From positions 92,645 through 156,644 of the forward strand of contig CAJXVZ010000001.1 in NCBI GenBank assembly GCA_913062845.1: 64,000 nt of DNA, written 5' to 3'. Source of the stretch: an uncultured Psychroflexus sp. (GTDB lineage Bacteria; Bacteroidota; Bacteroidia; Flavobacteriales; Flavobacteriaceae). Every line of letters starts with the position of its first letter. Position 1 is the first letter of the stretch. This document shows positions 50,348 through 59,978 of this stretch, one piece after another. Made by a program: the position numbers and the translations under genes. The notes under the pieces were generated by a model, which was not told the DNA's origin, did no database searches, and saw only the letters and a program-made list of their open reading frames with translations.

Positions 50348-51595
50348 TTAAGATTTTGTTTTTGTTTTGACTTCACTTTCAATACTGCCTTTATAGAATG
50401 AGGTGCTTAAAGTATCGCCCGATTTCAAATCTTCTGCATCAAATACGGTTTTACCATTTAGTGTCGTAATACTAAAACCACGCTTAAGGGTTTGTCTGGG
50501 ATGCAGAAGCTTCAGTTTTTGTTGTAAAACATCCATGTATCCGGAGTGACGCTCGAGGTATAAATTTGTCGAGCGAATCAGTTGCAATTCAAGTTGAGAC
50601 AGAGCTGTATTTTGTTGTCGAAGTCGGTTCAATATATAGATTTTAAATAATTTATTGAGGTTTTGTAATTCAACAGTCTTAGCATTCAGATCACTTCTGA
50701 CATGCTTCTCTAAATTTCTGATGTACATACTCAGATTATGTTGGACAACATCGAATTGTTCAACAAGAAATTCTGCCAGTTTTGTGGGTGTTATAAAGTT
50801 TTTGTAACTGACCAGTTCGGTAACGGTTCGATTTGAAGAATGACCGATTCCGGTCAAAACCGGTATGGGACAAGTCGCTATATTTTTCGCTAAACTATAA
50901 TCATCATAGGCCGAAAAGCCCACCTCATCGCCACCACCTCTAATGATGGCTACGGCATCAAATAGCCTTGGAAATTGACTTATGACCTGGATCTGTTGGC
51001 TTATGGTGGTAATGGCTTTTTCGCCCTGAAGCACCGCCGGGAATAGTTTATAATGAAACCGGAACTGTTTTGGATTTCTGGCAATGACATCTTCAAAATC
51101 ACCAAATCCTTTACTGGACTGAACTGAGATTACCGCAATTGTTTTGGGTAGCAAAGGAAGTTTAAGACTTTTATTTAAATCAAAAAGCTTTTCCTGTTTT
51201 AAAGCTTTAAGGGCCTCTTGTTTTTTTCTGGCCAACTCACCCAGCGTGTAATCAGAATCAATATCATGGATATTCAACGACAAACCGTGAACACTGCGAT
51301 AGTTAACGGAGACTTTAGCCACAATGGTCATATCATCCTTTAATTCCTCTCCTATATCCTTGAATTTTGCCGTAATGGCATTGAAATTAGCCTTCCAGAT
51401 CGTCGATTTAAATTGGGCCCTGAGCGTATCCTTTTTTTTATCAACCAGGTCAGGGTAAGCATGACCACTTTGTTCGTAGTAATTCAGTTTTAGAATTTCA
51501 GCCTTGACCCAATAGGTCTGACCGGCATGTCCCCGAAATAAATTCCGAATGGACCTGGACAAATCGTATAAACTATAGACTTTTTTGGGGTACAC
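50348..51595 (-). CDS. xseA: Exodeoxyribonuclease VII large subunit
   Basis: YWVKAEILKLNYYEQSGHAYPDLV; LPKTIAVISVQSSKGFGDF; AVAIIRGGGDEVGFSAYDDYSLAKNIATCPIPVLTGIGHSSNRTVTELVS. Confidence 0.95.
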   Translation of the reverse strand: MYPKKVYSLYDLSRSIRNLFRGHAGQTYWVKAEILKLNYYEQSGHAYPDLVDKKKDTLRAQFKSTIWKANFNAITAKFKDIGEELKDDMTIVAKVSVNYRSVHGLSLNIHDIDSDYTLGELARKKQEALKALKQEKLFDLNKSLKLPLLPKTIAVISVQSSKGFGDFEDVIARNPKQFRFHYKLFPAVLQGEKAITTISQQIQVISQFPRLFDAVAIIRGGGDEVGFSAYDDYSLAKNIATCPIPVLTGIGHSSNRTVTELVSYKNFITPTKLAEFLVEQFDVVQHNLSMYIRNLEKHVRSDLNAKTVELQNLNKLFKIYILNRLRQQNTALSQLELQLIRSTNLYLERHSGYMDVLQQKLKLLHPRQTLKRGFSITTLNGKTVFDAEDLKSGDTLSTSFYKGSIESEVKTKTKS

Positions 51596-51604
51596 AACAG
51601 AAAT

Positions 51605-52471
51605 TTAAAATGCGATTGGGATGGTATATAAAACGCTTACAGGCTTACTGCCTGCATAGGCCGGAATAAACTCAGGCAAGGATTTTAAAACTTTTAGCCC
51701 AATTTTTTCTTGCTTTCTGGAGGCACCTTCAACCGATTTCACCTTAACATCATCTATCATACCTTTTTCATCTATAATGATGGTATATACAACCTTACCG
51801 TGCACTTCCGGAGTTGGGTTGTTGAGATTTTCTTGTAAATACTGAATAATTTTATTTGTTGTACATTTTTTTTGAGCATCAGAGTTTTCTATGGTTTCAC
51901 AACCATAGGCGATAAAATTTTTATTTTCGATCTCAACCTCTGGTTCAATAAAAGAAAAAGGATTATCATTTATATTATTTCCAACTACACCTACTCCTTT
52001 TTTATAATAGAATTGATATTTCGTATTGTTATTTTTGTTAAGAATTTCAATTTCCAAGAGCTTTTCAAAATCACAATAAGGCGTGCTCAATGTGGCATCT
52101 ATGCTTTTTATTTTATATCTATATGTACCACAGGTGCTATTCCACTTCATACCTTTTTTTATTTCTGACGGTAATAATAGTGACGGCGTTTCTGTTTGTT
52201 CGTTATAGTAATAAACAGCCTTATTTTCTTTTCTGAAGTAAGCTTCATTTGTCTTTCCACTCTTATAAATTTTAGTTCGTGTTCTGTAAAATTTACCATT
52301 AATTTTCAAGCTATCGGCACTATAAACGTAACTGAATCCATCTTTAGGCGCATTATAATTTATGGTATCTGTGTGAAATGGCCAATATTCACCTTGGCGG
52401 TTTTCGTAACAAGCATTTTGACCATTTATTGAATAAATTGGCAACAATAGTAATAGTAGGATGATTTTCAT
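51605..52471 (-). CDS. Secreted protein with TonB-like C-terminal domain
   Basis: Signal peptide (MKIILLLLLLPIYSINGQ); C-term VHGKVVYTIIIDEKGMIDDVKVKSVEGASRKQEKIGLKVLKSLPEFIPAYAGSKPVSVLYTIPIAF. Confidence 0.7.
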   Translation of the reverse strand: MKIILLLLLLPIYSINGQNACYENRQGEYWPFHTDTINYNAPKDGFSYVYSADSLKINGKFYRTRTKIYKSGKTNEAYFRKENKAVYYYNEQTETPSLLLPSEIKKGMKWNSTCGTYRYKIKSIDATLSTPYCDFEKLLEIEILNKNNNTKYQFYYKKGVGVVGNNINDNPFSFIEPEVEIENKNFIAYGCETIENSDAQKKCTTNKIIQYLQENLNNPTPEVHGKVVYTIIIDEKGMIDDVKVKSVEGASRKQEKIGLKVLKSLPEFIPAYAGSKPVSVLYTIPIAF

Positions 52472-53117
52472 TTTTAAGGTCTTGTAAAAATAAATTATTA
52501 AGGTTTGAATGATTAAGGCCTGATTCAATCAAGCCTGAAACAAATTTAAGTATTTAGATGCAATACAGATGGTGAAATTGATAATATACAGATTAAAATG
52601 TGTGCCAGTAAAAATTGAATTGACTTGGACTTACGATAGAAAAAGGAAACAACATTTGTTGAATCCGCCAGCAGTATTTTCCCGGAGACGCAATAAAAAT
52701 GCTCGTGGTTATAATTACAATGAAGACCTAGGTTTTGTAGCTCATAGTAATATTTGTTATTCACCGGAGCATTCGGTATTTATTAAATTGCCGATTTTTG
52801 ACAAATAAAAAAGTCGTAAAGATAGGATTACTAAAGTGTTCCTTAATTCTGTAGTGATGCTAAGGAAAAGCCAGCACCTTTTAGTGCTTATGTCTTTTCT
52901 ATTTTGAGTCGCTTATGAAAGTTTCACTTTCAACGCTCACAAAATAAAAAAGCCAATAATCAAAAGTTTATTGGCTTTTCTTTGTCGGGATGAGAGGATT
53001 ACTAACGTGATCCTCAAAAAGGGAACGATGCTAAAGAAAAGCCAGCACCTATCGGTGCTTATGCCTTTTTTATTTTGTGTCATTTACAATAGTTTCACTT
53101 TTGACATTCACAAAATA

Positions 53118-53152
53118 AAAAAGCCAATAATCAAAAGATTATTGGCTTTTCT
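53118..53152 (-). terminator. Terminator downstream of tRNA-Pro
   Basis: Minus strand: AAAAGCCAATAATC-tttt-GATTATTGGCTTTTTTATTTT; a second near-identical copy lies 171 bp further downstream (about 52949-52980). Confidence 0.8.
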
Positions 53153-53156
53153 TTGT

Positions 53157-53230
53157 CGGGATGAGAGGATTCGAACCTCCGATCTCGCGCCCCCCAGACG
53201 CGCACTTTAACCGGACTAAGCTACATCCCG
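53157..53230 (-). tRNA. tRNA-Pro (anticodon GGG)
   Basis: Minus strand CGGGATGTAGCTTAGTCCGGTTAAAGTGCGCGTCTGGGGGGCGCGAGATCGGAGGTTCGAATCCTCTCATCCCG folds as a 74-nt cloverleaf: perfect 7-bp acceptor stem, GGTTCGAATCC T-arm, anticodon loop CTGGGGG. CCA not encoded. Confidence 0.93.
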
Positions 53231-53350
53231 AAATATTTATAGCAATAAGTTCACGTCAAATATCTTAAAAATTCAACTTTTCAAAAAACTTTTATCTGTA
53301 TGAGAAACCATATGCTTCTGGAGAACTTCTCCCGAAACTTTGGGACATCT

Positions 53351-53402
53351 CCAGACGCGCACTTTAACCGTCCCGATAGCTATCGGGATAAGCTACATCC
53401 CG
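53351..53402 (-). pseudogene. tRNA-Pro 5'-half remnant with an 18-bp palindrome in the D-loop
   Basis: CCAGACGCGCACTTTAACCG (53351-53370) and TAAGCTACATCCCG (53389-53402) are identical to tRNA positions 53194-53213 and 53217-53230; the intervening GAC is replaced by TCCCGATAGCTATCGGGA (53371-53388). Confidence 0.9.
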
Positions 53403-53459
53403 AAATTTGAACGGCAAATTTAAGTTTTATTATCCTTTTAGAAAAATGATTTAAACCTG

Positions 53460-54971
53460 TTATTCCATTATTAAAATATTTCTGGCCTCTGGAGACTGCA
53501 GAAAGTTTTTTGTTTTAAAAATTTCATCTGACATGAGTTTATCATTCTTGACCACAGGAACGTACTTTTGGTAAATTTCGAGAAAATTTTCGATTAGTGG
53601 AGATGACTTTAAAGGCCTTCTAAAATAAATCGCCTGACTGCTATTAAATAATTCAATAGATAAGATGGTGTTTATATTATCTACAACCTTCATCAATTTG
53701 GTGGCCGCATTAGCGCCCATGCTAACATGGTCTTCCTGGCCATTTGAAGATACAATAGAATCTACACTGGCGGGCGTACAAAGTTGTTTATTCTGACTCA
53801 CAATACTGGCAGCAGTATATTGCGGTATCATAAAACCACTATTGAGACCCGGATTATCTACTAAAAAAGCAGGCAGACCCCTTAAACCTGAAACCAACTG
53901 ATAGATTCGACGTTCTGAAATATTGCCCAATTCTGCCATGGCAATAGCAAAAACATCCAAAGCAATAGCGAGCGGTTGACCGTGAAAATTACCGCCTGAA
54001 ATCACCTTATCATCCTCAACGAAAATATTTGGGTTATCGGTTACACCATTGATTTCAGTACTTATCGTCTTATGAACATAATTTAAGGCATCTTTGCTCG
54101 CACCGTGAACCTGCGGAATACACCTGAAAGAATAAGGATCCTGAACATTTTCTTTTTCACGCTTTGCAATCTCACTACCGTCAAGATAGGCTCTGATCAT
54201 TTCTGCTGTTTTGACCTGACCTTCGTGTGGCCTCACCTGATGTACCAAAGCATCGAATGGAGATAAATTACAATCAAATGCGTCGGTTGATATCGCTCCA
54301 ATCAAATCGGCATATCGCACGGTGTATTTAGCCTGAATCAATGCCCATACCGCGTGTGCACTCATAAACTGCGTTCCATTGAGCAGAGCCAAACCTTCTT
54401 TAGACTTTAATAGCAAAGGCTCCAACTTTAACTCCTCATAAACCTCCTTTGTGTCTCTAAATTCATTATTATATTTCACATGACCTAATCCTAATAATGC
54501 TAAGGACAAATGTGCAAGAGGTGCCAAATCACCGGATGCACCAAGTGAGCCCTGTTCATAGACGAGCGGAATAATATCTTTGTTATAGAGAAAGATTAAT
54601 CGTTCTACCAACTCTAAACTGACACCTGAGTAACCAAAACTCAAGGACTGAATTTTCAAAAAAAGCATCAGTTTAACAATTTCGTCTTTAACCCTGTCGC
54701 CAGTTCCGCAAGCATGAGAAAGTACCAGATTCTCCTGTAACTGAGCCAGGTTTTCATTAGATATTTTCACGTTACATAAAGAGCCAAAACCTGTATTAAT
54801 CCCATACATGGGGTGATCTGCTTTGGTCTGTTTTTGATCCAGGTAAGCTCTACACTTTTTTATATTCTCAATGGCATTTTCACCCAATGCCAGCTGATAG
54901 CCCTGGCTTAGAATAGTCTCTATTTGATTTATGGAAAGCGTTTCCGGATTAATGTAATGTATTTTTGGCAT
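53460..54971 (-). CDS. hutH: Histidine ammonia-lyase
   Basis: YGINTGFGSLCNVKI; GSLGASGDLAPLAHLSLALLG (ASG MIO motif); SGGNFHGQPLAIALD; SSNGQEDHVSMGANAA. Confidence 0.97.
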   Translation of the reverse strand: MPKIHYINPETLSINQIETILSQGYQLALGENAIENIKKCRAYLDQKQTKADHPMYGINTGFGSLCNVKISNENLAQLQENLVLSHACGTGDRVKDEIVKLMLFLKIQSLSFGYSGVSLELVERLIFLYNKDIIPLVYEQGSLGASGDLAPLAHLSLALLGLGHVKYNNEFRDTKEVYEELKLEPLLLKSKEGLALLNGTQFMSAHAVWALIQAKYTVRYADLIGAISTDAFDCNLSPFDALVHQVRPHEGQVKTAEMIRAYLDGSEIAKREKENVQDPYSFRCIPQVHGASKDALNYVHKTISTEINGVTDNPNIFVEDDKVISGGNFHGQPLAIALDVFAIAMAELGNISERRIYQLVSGLRGLPAFLVDNPGLNSGFMIPQYTAASIVSQNKQLCTPASVDSIVSSNGQEDHVSMGANAATKLMKVVDNINTILSIELFNSSQAIYFRRPLKSSPLIENFLEIYQKYVPVVKNDKLMSDEIFKTKNFLQSPEARNILIME

Positions 54972-55013
54972 CTAATGTTTCTCTTTTAGATTGCAAAATT
55001 AACATTTTATATA

Positions 55014-56528
55014 CTAATGTTGACTTTGTTTTACCGAAGAAAACGCTAATCCTAAATGATCAATTATATCTGAAGCTGTCAAACTGTATTCTTCAAATTT
55101 TTCAGCATATATGTCAGCTGCCAGTCCATGAAAATACACGCCCAAAACTGAAGCCTCAAGTGGAGCATATCCCTGTGTCAAAAGTCCGGATATGATACCT
55201 GAGAGTGTATCACCACTTCCTGCTGTAGCCATACCGGCATTACCTGTAGAGTTAATATAACTTTGATCACGGGAAATAATGAATGTGAACGCATCTTTAC
55301 TGACTAAAATGACATCATACTTTTCAACAAATGCCTTCATTTTGCCAAGCTTGTCATATTGATCACTCCATTGTCCTATCAGTCTTTTTAACTCGCCCTG
55401 ATGTGGCGTCAGGATTGTATTGGCTGGTAATTTATCCAATAGACACGGCTCTTTCTCTGAAATATTAATTCCGTCTGCATCAATTAACATCGGTGTAGTT
55501 GAAATATCTACAAAATGGCTCAGTGTCTCAACTGCATCTCCTGAAGTTCCTATACCCATGCCCACGCAAATATGCGTTGGTTGAAAATCAAGTTGTAATG
55601 GTGATACAACAAAATCCAGATTAGAGGTGATGACCATGGCTTCCGGAACTGACATCTGAAGTACTTCTAAACCACATTTAGGCGCTAAAACACTCACCTT
55701 ACCTGCTCCGGATTTTATAGCCGCTTTCGCAGTAAATGAAACACTGCCCATCATTCCTTTTTGACCACCTATGACGAGCAGATGTCCGTAGTCTCCTTTG
55801 TGGGAAAATCGTTGCCTTGGTCTAAATAATTTTGATATTAAATCTTGAGTTACATAATGGTAATCTGAACTTAGGTTCTGTATAAAATCTTTATCCAGTC
55901 CTATATCAATAATTTTGATTTTTCCAACCTGATTCCCATAATCCGGCAGAAATAAATTCAGCTTTGGGTGCTGAAAGGTCAAAGTATAATCTGCATTAAA
56001 TACAACCGAGTTTGCAGGTGTCAAATCACTTAAAAACAAACCGCTTGGTACATCTACCGAGATACGTAAAGCCTTCTTTCGGTTGGCTTCGATCAATATG
56101 TTCTTAACAAATTCCGGTAAAGCACGGTTCAATCCTATACCAAACACAGCATCAATTATAACAGTTTTGAGATTTAAGTCTTCTATCTTAGAATCTGTTG
56201 AATAACTTTGTATGTCAAGATCTGTTTTTTCCTTTAAACGTTCAAAATTAATCCTGAAGTCTTTCGAAAACTCAGTTGTGTATTTTAATATCAGAACATT
56301 CACTTCATAACCTGATTTATGAAGATGAAATGCCAAGGCTAACCCATCGCCGCCATTATTTCCGCTGCCTGCCAAAACAGTCAACGGTTGTGATTGCTTT
56401 AAAATTTGTTTTATTTCCTCAAAAGCTGCCAGAGAGGCACGCTCCATCAATTGCCAGGAGGTTATTTTCTCCTTATCGATAGTATAAGCATCAGCTTTTT
56501 GAAGTTGTGATGGCGTTAGAATCTTCAT
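55014..56528 (-). CDS. nnr: Bifunctional NAD(P)H-hydrate epimerase / ADP-dependent NAD(P)H-hydrate dehydratase
   Basis: LAGSGNNGGDGLALAFHL; DAVFGIGLNR; SHKGDYGHLLVIGGQKGMMGSVSFTAKAAIKSGAGKV; NAGMATAGSGDTLSGIISGLL. Confidence 0.95.
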   Translation of the reverse strand: MKILTPSQLQKADAYTIDKEKITSWQLMERASLAAFEEIKQILKQSQPLTVLAGSGNNGGDGLALAFHLHKSGYEVNVLILKYTTEFSKDFRINFERLKEKTDLDIQSYSTDSKIEDLNLKTVIIDAVFGIGLNRALPEFVKNILIEANRKKALRISVDVPSGLFLSDLTPANSVVFNADYTLTFQHPKLNLFLPDYGNQVGKIKIIDIGLDKDFIQNLSSDYHYVTQDLISKLFRPRQRFSHKGDYGHLLVIGGQKGMMGSVSFTAKAAIKSGAGKVSVLAPKCGLEVLQMSVPEAMVITSNLDFVVSPLQLDFQPTHICVGMGIGTSGDAVETLSHFVDISTTPMLIDADGINISEKEPCLLDKLPANTILTPHQGELKRLIGQWSDQYDKLGKMKAFVEKYDVILVSKDAFTFIISRDQSYINSTGNAGMATAGSGDTLSGIISGLLTQGYAPLEASVLGVYFHGLAADIYAEKFEEYSLTASDIIDHLGLAFSSVKQSQH

Positions 56529-56696
56529 GATTTGATTAAAATTTATCGACCCTCAGTTTTAAATAATTAATATTTAATGATAGTGTCGATGATAACTATT
56601 TATTTTTATTAAACTTACTTAATTACTAATGTATTTGAGTATATTTTGAAATATACAAAAATGTAGCGATAACGATTATGAACTGGTCTCGATACA

Positions 56697-56716
56697 TCCC
56701 GACGAAAATGTCGGGA
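56697..56716. repeat. TCCCGAC-gaaaat-GTCGGGA intergenic hairpin
   Basis: Perfect 7-bp inverted repeat in the long nnr/amidohydrolase intergenic region. Confidence 0.7.
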
Positions 56717-56987
56717 CACTCGAGCTGACGATTTGTATTATGTCTCATCGAGTGATTTTTAAACGACGGTAGGAGTTTGAAAATTGTACTTCGACATACT
56801 CAGCAGAACTATCGAGATGTCGAACTGATGAAAATCAATTGATAATATGTTTAGTAATTTATTCTTATGTATGTCGTACAAACCTCAAAATCTAATACTA
56901 CCAGTTTTTCAAAATAATACTGATTAAAGTTCACCTCACTCAACTATTTGTCCTTTGGGACATTTTGGTAAAAATAAAACCATTCTA

Positions 56988-58613
56988 TTACTTTTGGTAG
57001 ACCAATTCCCCATTTATATAAGTACTTTGAACTTTTAGTTCCGGAACTTTTTCAATATCAATTGTCATTAGATCTTCGTTCAAAATTACGAAATCTGCGT
57101 ATTTACCGATTTCGAGACTGCCTTTTTCATCTTCTTCAAAAGCTGCATAAGCTGCCCAGATTGTCATACCCCTGAGTGTTTCTTCACGGGTTAAGGCATT
57201 TTGGGGCTGGAAACCGTTTTCAGGATAACCCTCTGTGTCCTTTCGACTTACCGCAGCATAAAACGTTAACATGGGATTGACTTTTTCAACAGGAAAATCT
57301 GTACCCAAAGGCAGAATTTCAGCTTCATCCAAAAGGCGTTTATAGGCATATGCGTGTTTTATGCGCTCCTCGCCCAGCCTGTCTTCGGCCCAGTACATAT
57401 CGCTGGTGGCATGTGTAGGCTGCACAGATGGCAGAATATTTTTAGAAAAATATTCATACTCAGAAGGGTCCAATACCTGAGCATGTTCAACCCGCCATCT
57501 TCTGTCAGGCTTATCATTTAAATATTTTTGATAGGTTCTCAGGACAACGGCATTGGCAGAATCACCAATGGCATGGGTGTTCATCTGGTAATCAGACTGA
57601 ACCAGTTTTTTGGCTAATCCATCAAAATCCTCTAAGCCAATGACCATAGCCCCAAAATGATTATGCTGGTCGCTGTATGGTTCTTTTAATGCTGCACCAC
57701 GCGAACCCAAAGCACCATCTGCGTAAACTTTCACTGAACCAACACGCAGTCTGGGCGTTTTCAAAACACCCTGATCTAAAAAATAATCAATATCCTCCTG
57801 AGTATTACTCACCATGGCATTGATACGTATTTTTAAATTTCCATTCTCCTGCATTTCTTTTATGGTTAATATCACCTCTTTGGATAAGCCTGCATCGGTC
57901 AGACTGGTGAGACCATTTCTCAGAGCAATTTCCTCCGCCTTAGCCATGGCTTCTTTAATTTCATTTTTTGTTAAAGGGGGAATGACAGCGTCTATCATAG
58001 ACATAGGGTTATCTATCAAAACACCCGTGACTTTCCCGTTTTTTGAAATAATTTCGCCACCTTCAACTTTAGTATTTTCGTCTATTCCTGATAGGTCCAG
58101 TGCTTTTTGATTGACCAGCATGGCATGACCATCTATTCTTGTCAGAGCTATTGGTGTATCGGGAAAAAGAATATCAAGTGTATCTTTGGTCGGGAAATCT
58201 TTGATTTCCCAGTCGTTTTGGTCCCAGCCTCTGCCGAGTATAAATCTGGATTTGAATTCTTTTTGATAATCTACTATTCGCTCAACTATTTCCTTAAAAC
58301 TCTTGGTTTCTTTTAATTCAACACCTCTTAAATTTTCACCCAGACCATATAAATGTGCGTGGGCGTCATTGATACCCGGATAGACAAATTTCCCTTTTAA
58401 GTCTAATTTATTTTCTGTTTTAAATTTGGCTAGAATATCTTCTGATGTACCGAGCATTAAAATTTTTCCATCATTTATGGCCATGGCTTCTTTGACGGAA
58501 AACTCATCATCTACGGTATAAATTTTGGCATTATATAATATTAAATCTGCAGAATCCGGTTGACTGCAGGACGTTAGGGTCAATCCGATTAAGAATATTA
58601 CAAAATTTCTCAT
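56988..58613 (-). CDS. Amidohydrolase (YtcJ-like), lipoprotein
   Basis: TSCSQPDSADLILYNAKIYTVDD; VYPGINDAHAHLYGLG; HAIGDSANAVVLRTYQKY; RWRVEHAQVLDPSE; GTDFPVEKVNPMLTF. Confidence 0.93.
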   Translation of the reverse strand: MRNFVIFLIGLTLTSCSQPDSADLILYNAKIYTVDDEFSVKEAMAINDGKILMLGTSEDILAKFKTENKLDLKGKFVYPGINDAHAHLYGLGENLRGVELKETKSFKEIVERIVDYQKEFKSRFILGRGWDQNDWEIKDFPTKDTLDILFPDTPIALTRIDGHAMLVNQKALDLSGIDENTKVEGGEIISKNGKVTGVLIDNPMSMIDAVIPPLTKNEIKEAMAKAEEIALRNGLTSLTDAGLSKEVILTIKEMQENGNLKIRINAMVSNTQEDIDYFLDQGVLKTPRLRVGSVKVYADGALGSRGAALKEPYSDQHNHFGAMVIGLEDFDGLAKKLVQSDYQMNTHAIGDSANAVVLRTYQKYLNDKPDRRWRVEHAQVLDPSEYEYFSKNILPSVQPTHATSDMYWAEDRLGEERIKHAYAYKRLLDEAEILPLGTDFPVEKVNPMLTFYAAVSRKDTEGYPENGFQPQNALTREETLRGMTIWAAYAAFEEDEKGSLEIGKYADFVILNEDLMTIDIEKVPELKVQSTYINGELVYQK

Positions 58614-58752
58614 ACTGTTGCGACTTGTTTTTTTATTAGGTTGTAATATAATCTTTTTTGAATCTTCAGGAGGTTAAAGCGTTGAAAGAATAACCGGTTT
58701 TCAGGAAATTCTTTCATAAATTATCCTATTTTTGAATGACCAAATATCAATT

Positions 58753-59256
58753 ATGCAAGCCTTTTGTACAGATAACCTTTTGCAAATCAAAAAGTTGATA
58801 GATCGCTTACCTAACGAAAAATACGCTGAACCTTGTGAAAAACTATTCGATTCAAGTATTGGCAAGCACGTCAGACATACCCTTGAATTTTATAAATGCC
58901 TCTTCGACGGCTTGGATTCAGGAACAGTAAATTACGATGGACGAGAGAGAGATGTCGTTCTGGAAACAGATACTGAAAAAGCTATGGAATTGATAACAGA
59001 TCTGGAGTGTCAACTTAAGGCGATTAATTCAAATAAAGGGCTGAAAATAATAGCTAATTACACAGATAAGAGTCAGGCAGATATCTTAATGACCTCATCA
59101 TTTTACAGAGAGCTGGGCTTTTGCCTTGAGCACAGCATTCATCATTTGGCCATGATAAAAATAGGCCTTAAAGAATTGAACTGTTTAAACTTGATTGATA
59201 AAAATTTCGGTATTGCTCCGGCAACCTTAAGACATCAAAAACAATGTGCACAGTAA
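58753..59256 (+). CDS. DinB-like protein
   Basis: Helical with metal-ligand-like His sets (SSIGKHVRHTLEFYKCL; CLEHSIHHLAMIKIGL). ATG 58753 preferred over TTG 58732. Confidence 0.6.
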   Translation: MQAFCTDNLLQIKKLIDRLPNEKYAEPCEKLFDSSIGKHVRHTLEFYKCLFDGLDSGTVNYDGRERDVVLETDTEKAMELITDLECQLKAINSNKGLKIIANYTDKSQADILMTSSFYRELGFCLEHSIHHLAMIKIGLKELNCLNLIDKNFGIAPATLRHQKQCAQ

Positions 59257-59978
59257 GTTTTGTAAGACATTCAGAAGGATTTAGTCTAACATCAAACCGA
59301 GATGAGGTCTCTTCACGTCCAACATCACCTCCAAGGGTTTATCATGAAAACGATCAAAAATTGGTTTATCCAAAAGATGAACTTGCCGGCGGTACCTGGA
59401 TTGCTACTTCTGCAAAAGACGTTAGTGTTTGCCTGTTGAATGGCGCATTTGAAAAACACAAAAGACAACTGCCTTATAAAAAAAGTCGCGGAGTTGTACT
59501 AAAGGAAAGATTTGAATTTGAAACACACCTTGACTTTATAAATAAGGTGGACTTAGTAAATGTAGAGCCATTTACACTGCTTATGATAGATCACAAAAAC
59601 ATATCAAATATAGATTTTAAAGCTCTTGTTTGGGATGAAAATGAAAAGCATATTTTTGATATAGACCCACGAAAACCTCATATTTGGGCCTCCTCAACTT
59701 TATATGATGAAGAACAAAGAAAGCTAAGAAAACGATGGTTCAATGACTTTTTAAAAAACAATAGAAAGCCAAATCGTTCTTCATTGATGGATTTTCACAC
59801 CGGAAGCTACACCGATAATAAACGTGAAGATATCGTCATGCAGCGAAAGAATAATTTTAAAACAATGAGCGTATCTCAGATTCATATTTCTGCAGACCAA
59901 AAATGTTTTTTATATCATGATCTTGAGGAAAACGAGACCTATAATCTAAACCTTGACAATCTATGTCATTCAGTCTAG
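59244..59978 (+). CDS. NRDE family protein (TANGO2 homolog)
   Basis: MCTVSFVRHSEGFSLTSNRDEVSSRPTSPPRVY; ELAGGTWIATSAKDVSVCLLNGAFEKH. Confidence 0.9.
   Translation: MCTVSFVRHSEGFSLTSNRDEVSSRPTSPPRVYHENDQKLVYPKDELAGGTWIATSAKDVSVCLLNGAFEKHKRQLPYKKSRGVVLKERFEFETHLDFINKVDLVNVEPFTLLMIDHKNISNIDFKALVWDENEKHIFDIDPRKPHIWASSTLYDEEQRKLRKRWFNDFLKNNRKPNRSSLMDFHTGSYTDNKREDIVMQRKNNFKTMSVSQIHISADQKCFLYHDLEENETYNLNLDNLCHSV

Larger units (their letters stand above)
52813..53230. repeat. Degenerate tandem array with 171-bp period (tRNA-Pro 3' end + terminator-like hairpins)
   Basis: Aligned words GTCGTAAAGATAGGATTACTAA (52813), GTCGGGATGAGAGGATTACTAA (52984) and GTCGGGATGAGAGGATTCGAAC (53155, intact tRNA) are spaced exactly 171 bp; CACAAAATAAAAAAGCCAATAATCAAAAG at 52938 and 53109 is also 171 bp apart. 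Confidence 0.85.

Noticed and set aside
52569-52808. 79-aa ORF upstream of the 171-bp array
   Set aside because: No ribosome-binding or domain evidence; low-complexity basic text in an intergenic region.
52971-53210. 79-aa ORF (MAFLCRDERITNVILKKG...)
   Set aside because: It reads through the terminator repeats and the tRNA-Pro gene; its internal repeat (AFLCRDERI twice) is just the 171-bp DNA repeat translated.
52813-53230. Possible CRISPR array
   Set aside because: A 171-bp period with only three degenerate units that include tRNA sequence; no 25-40 bp direct repeats with unique spacers and no cas genes anywhere in the window.
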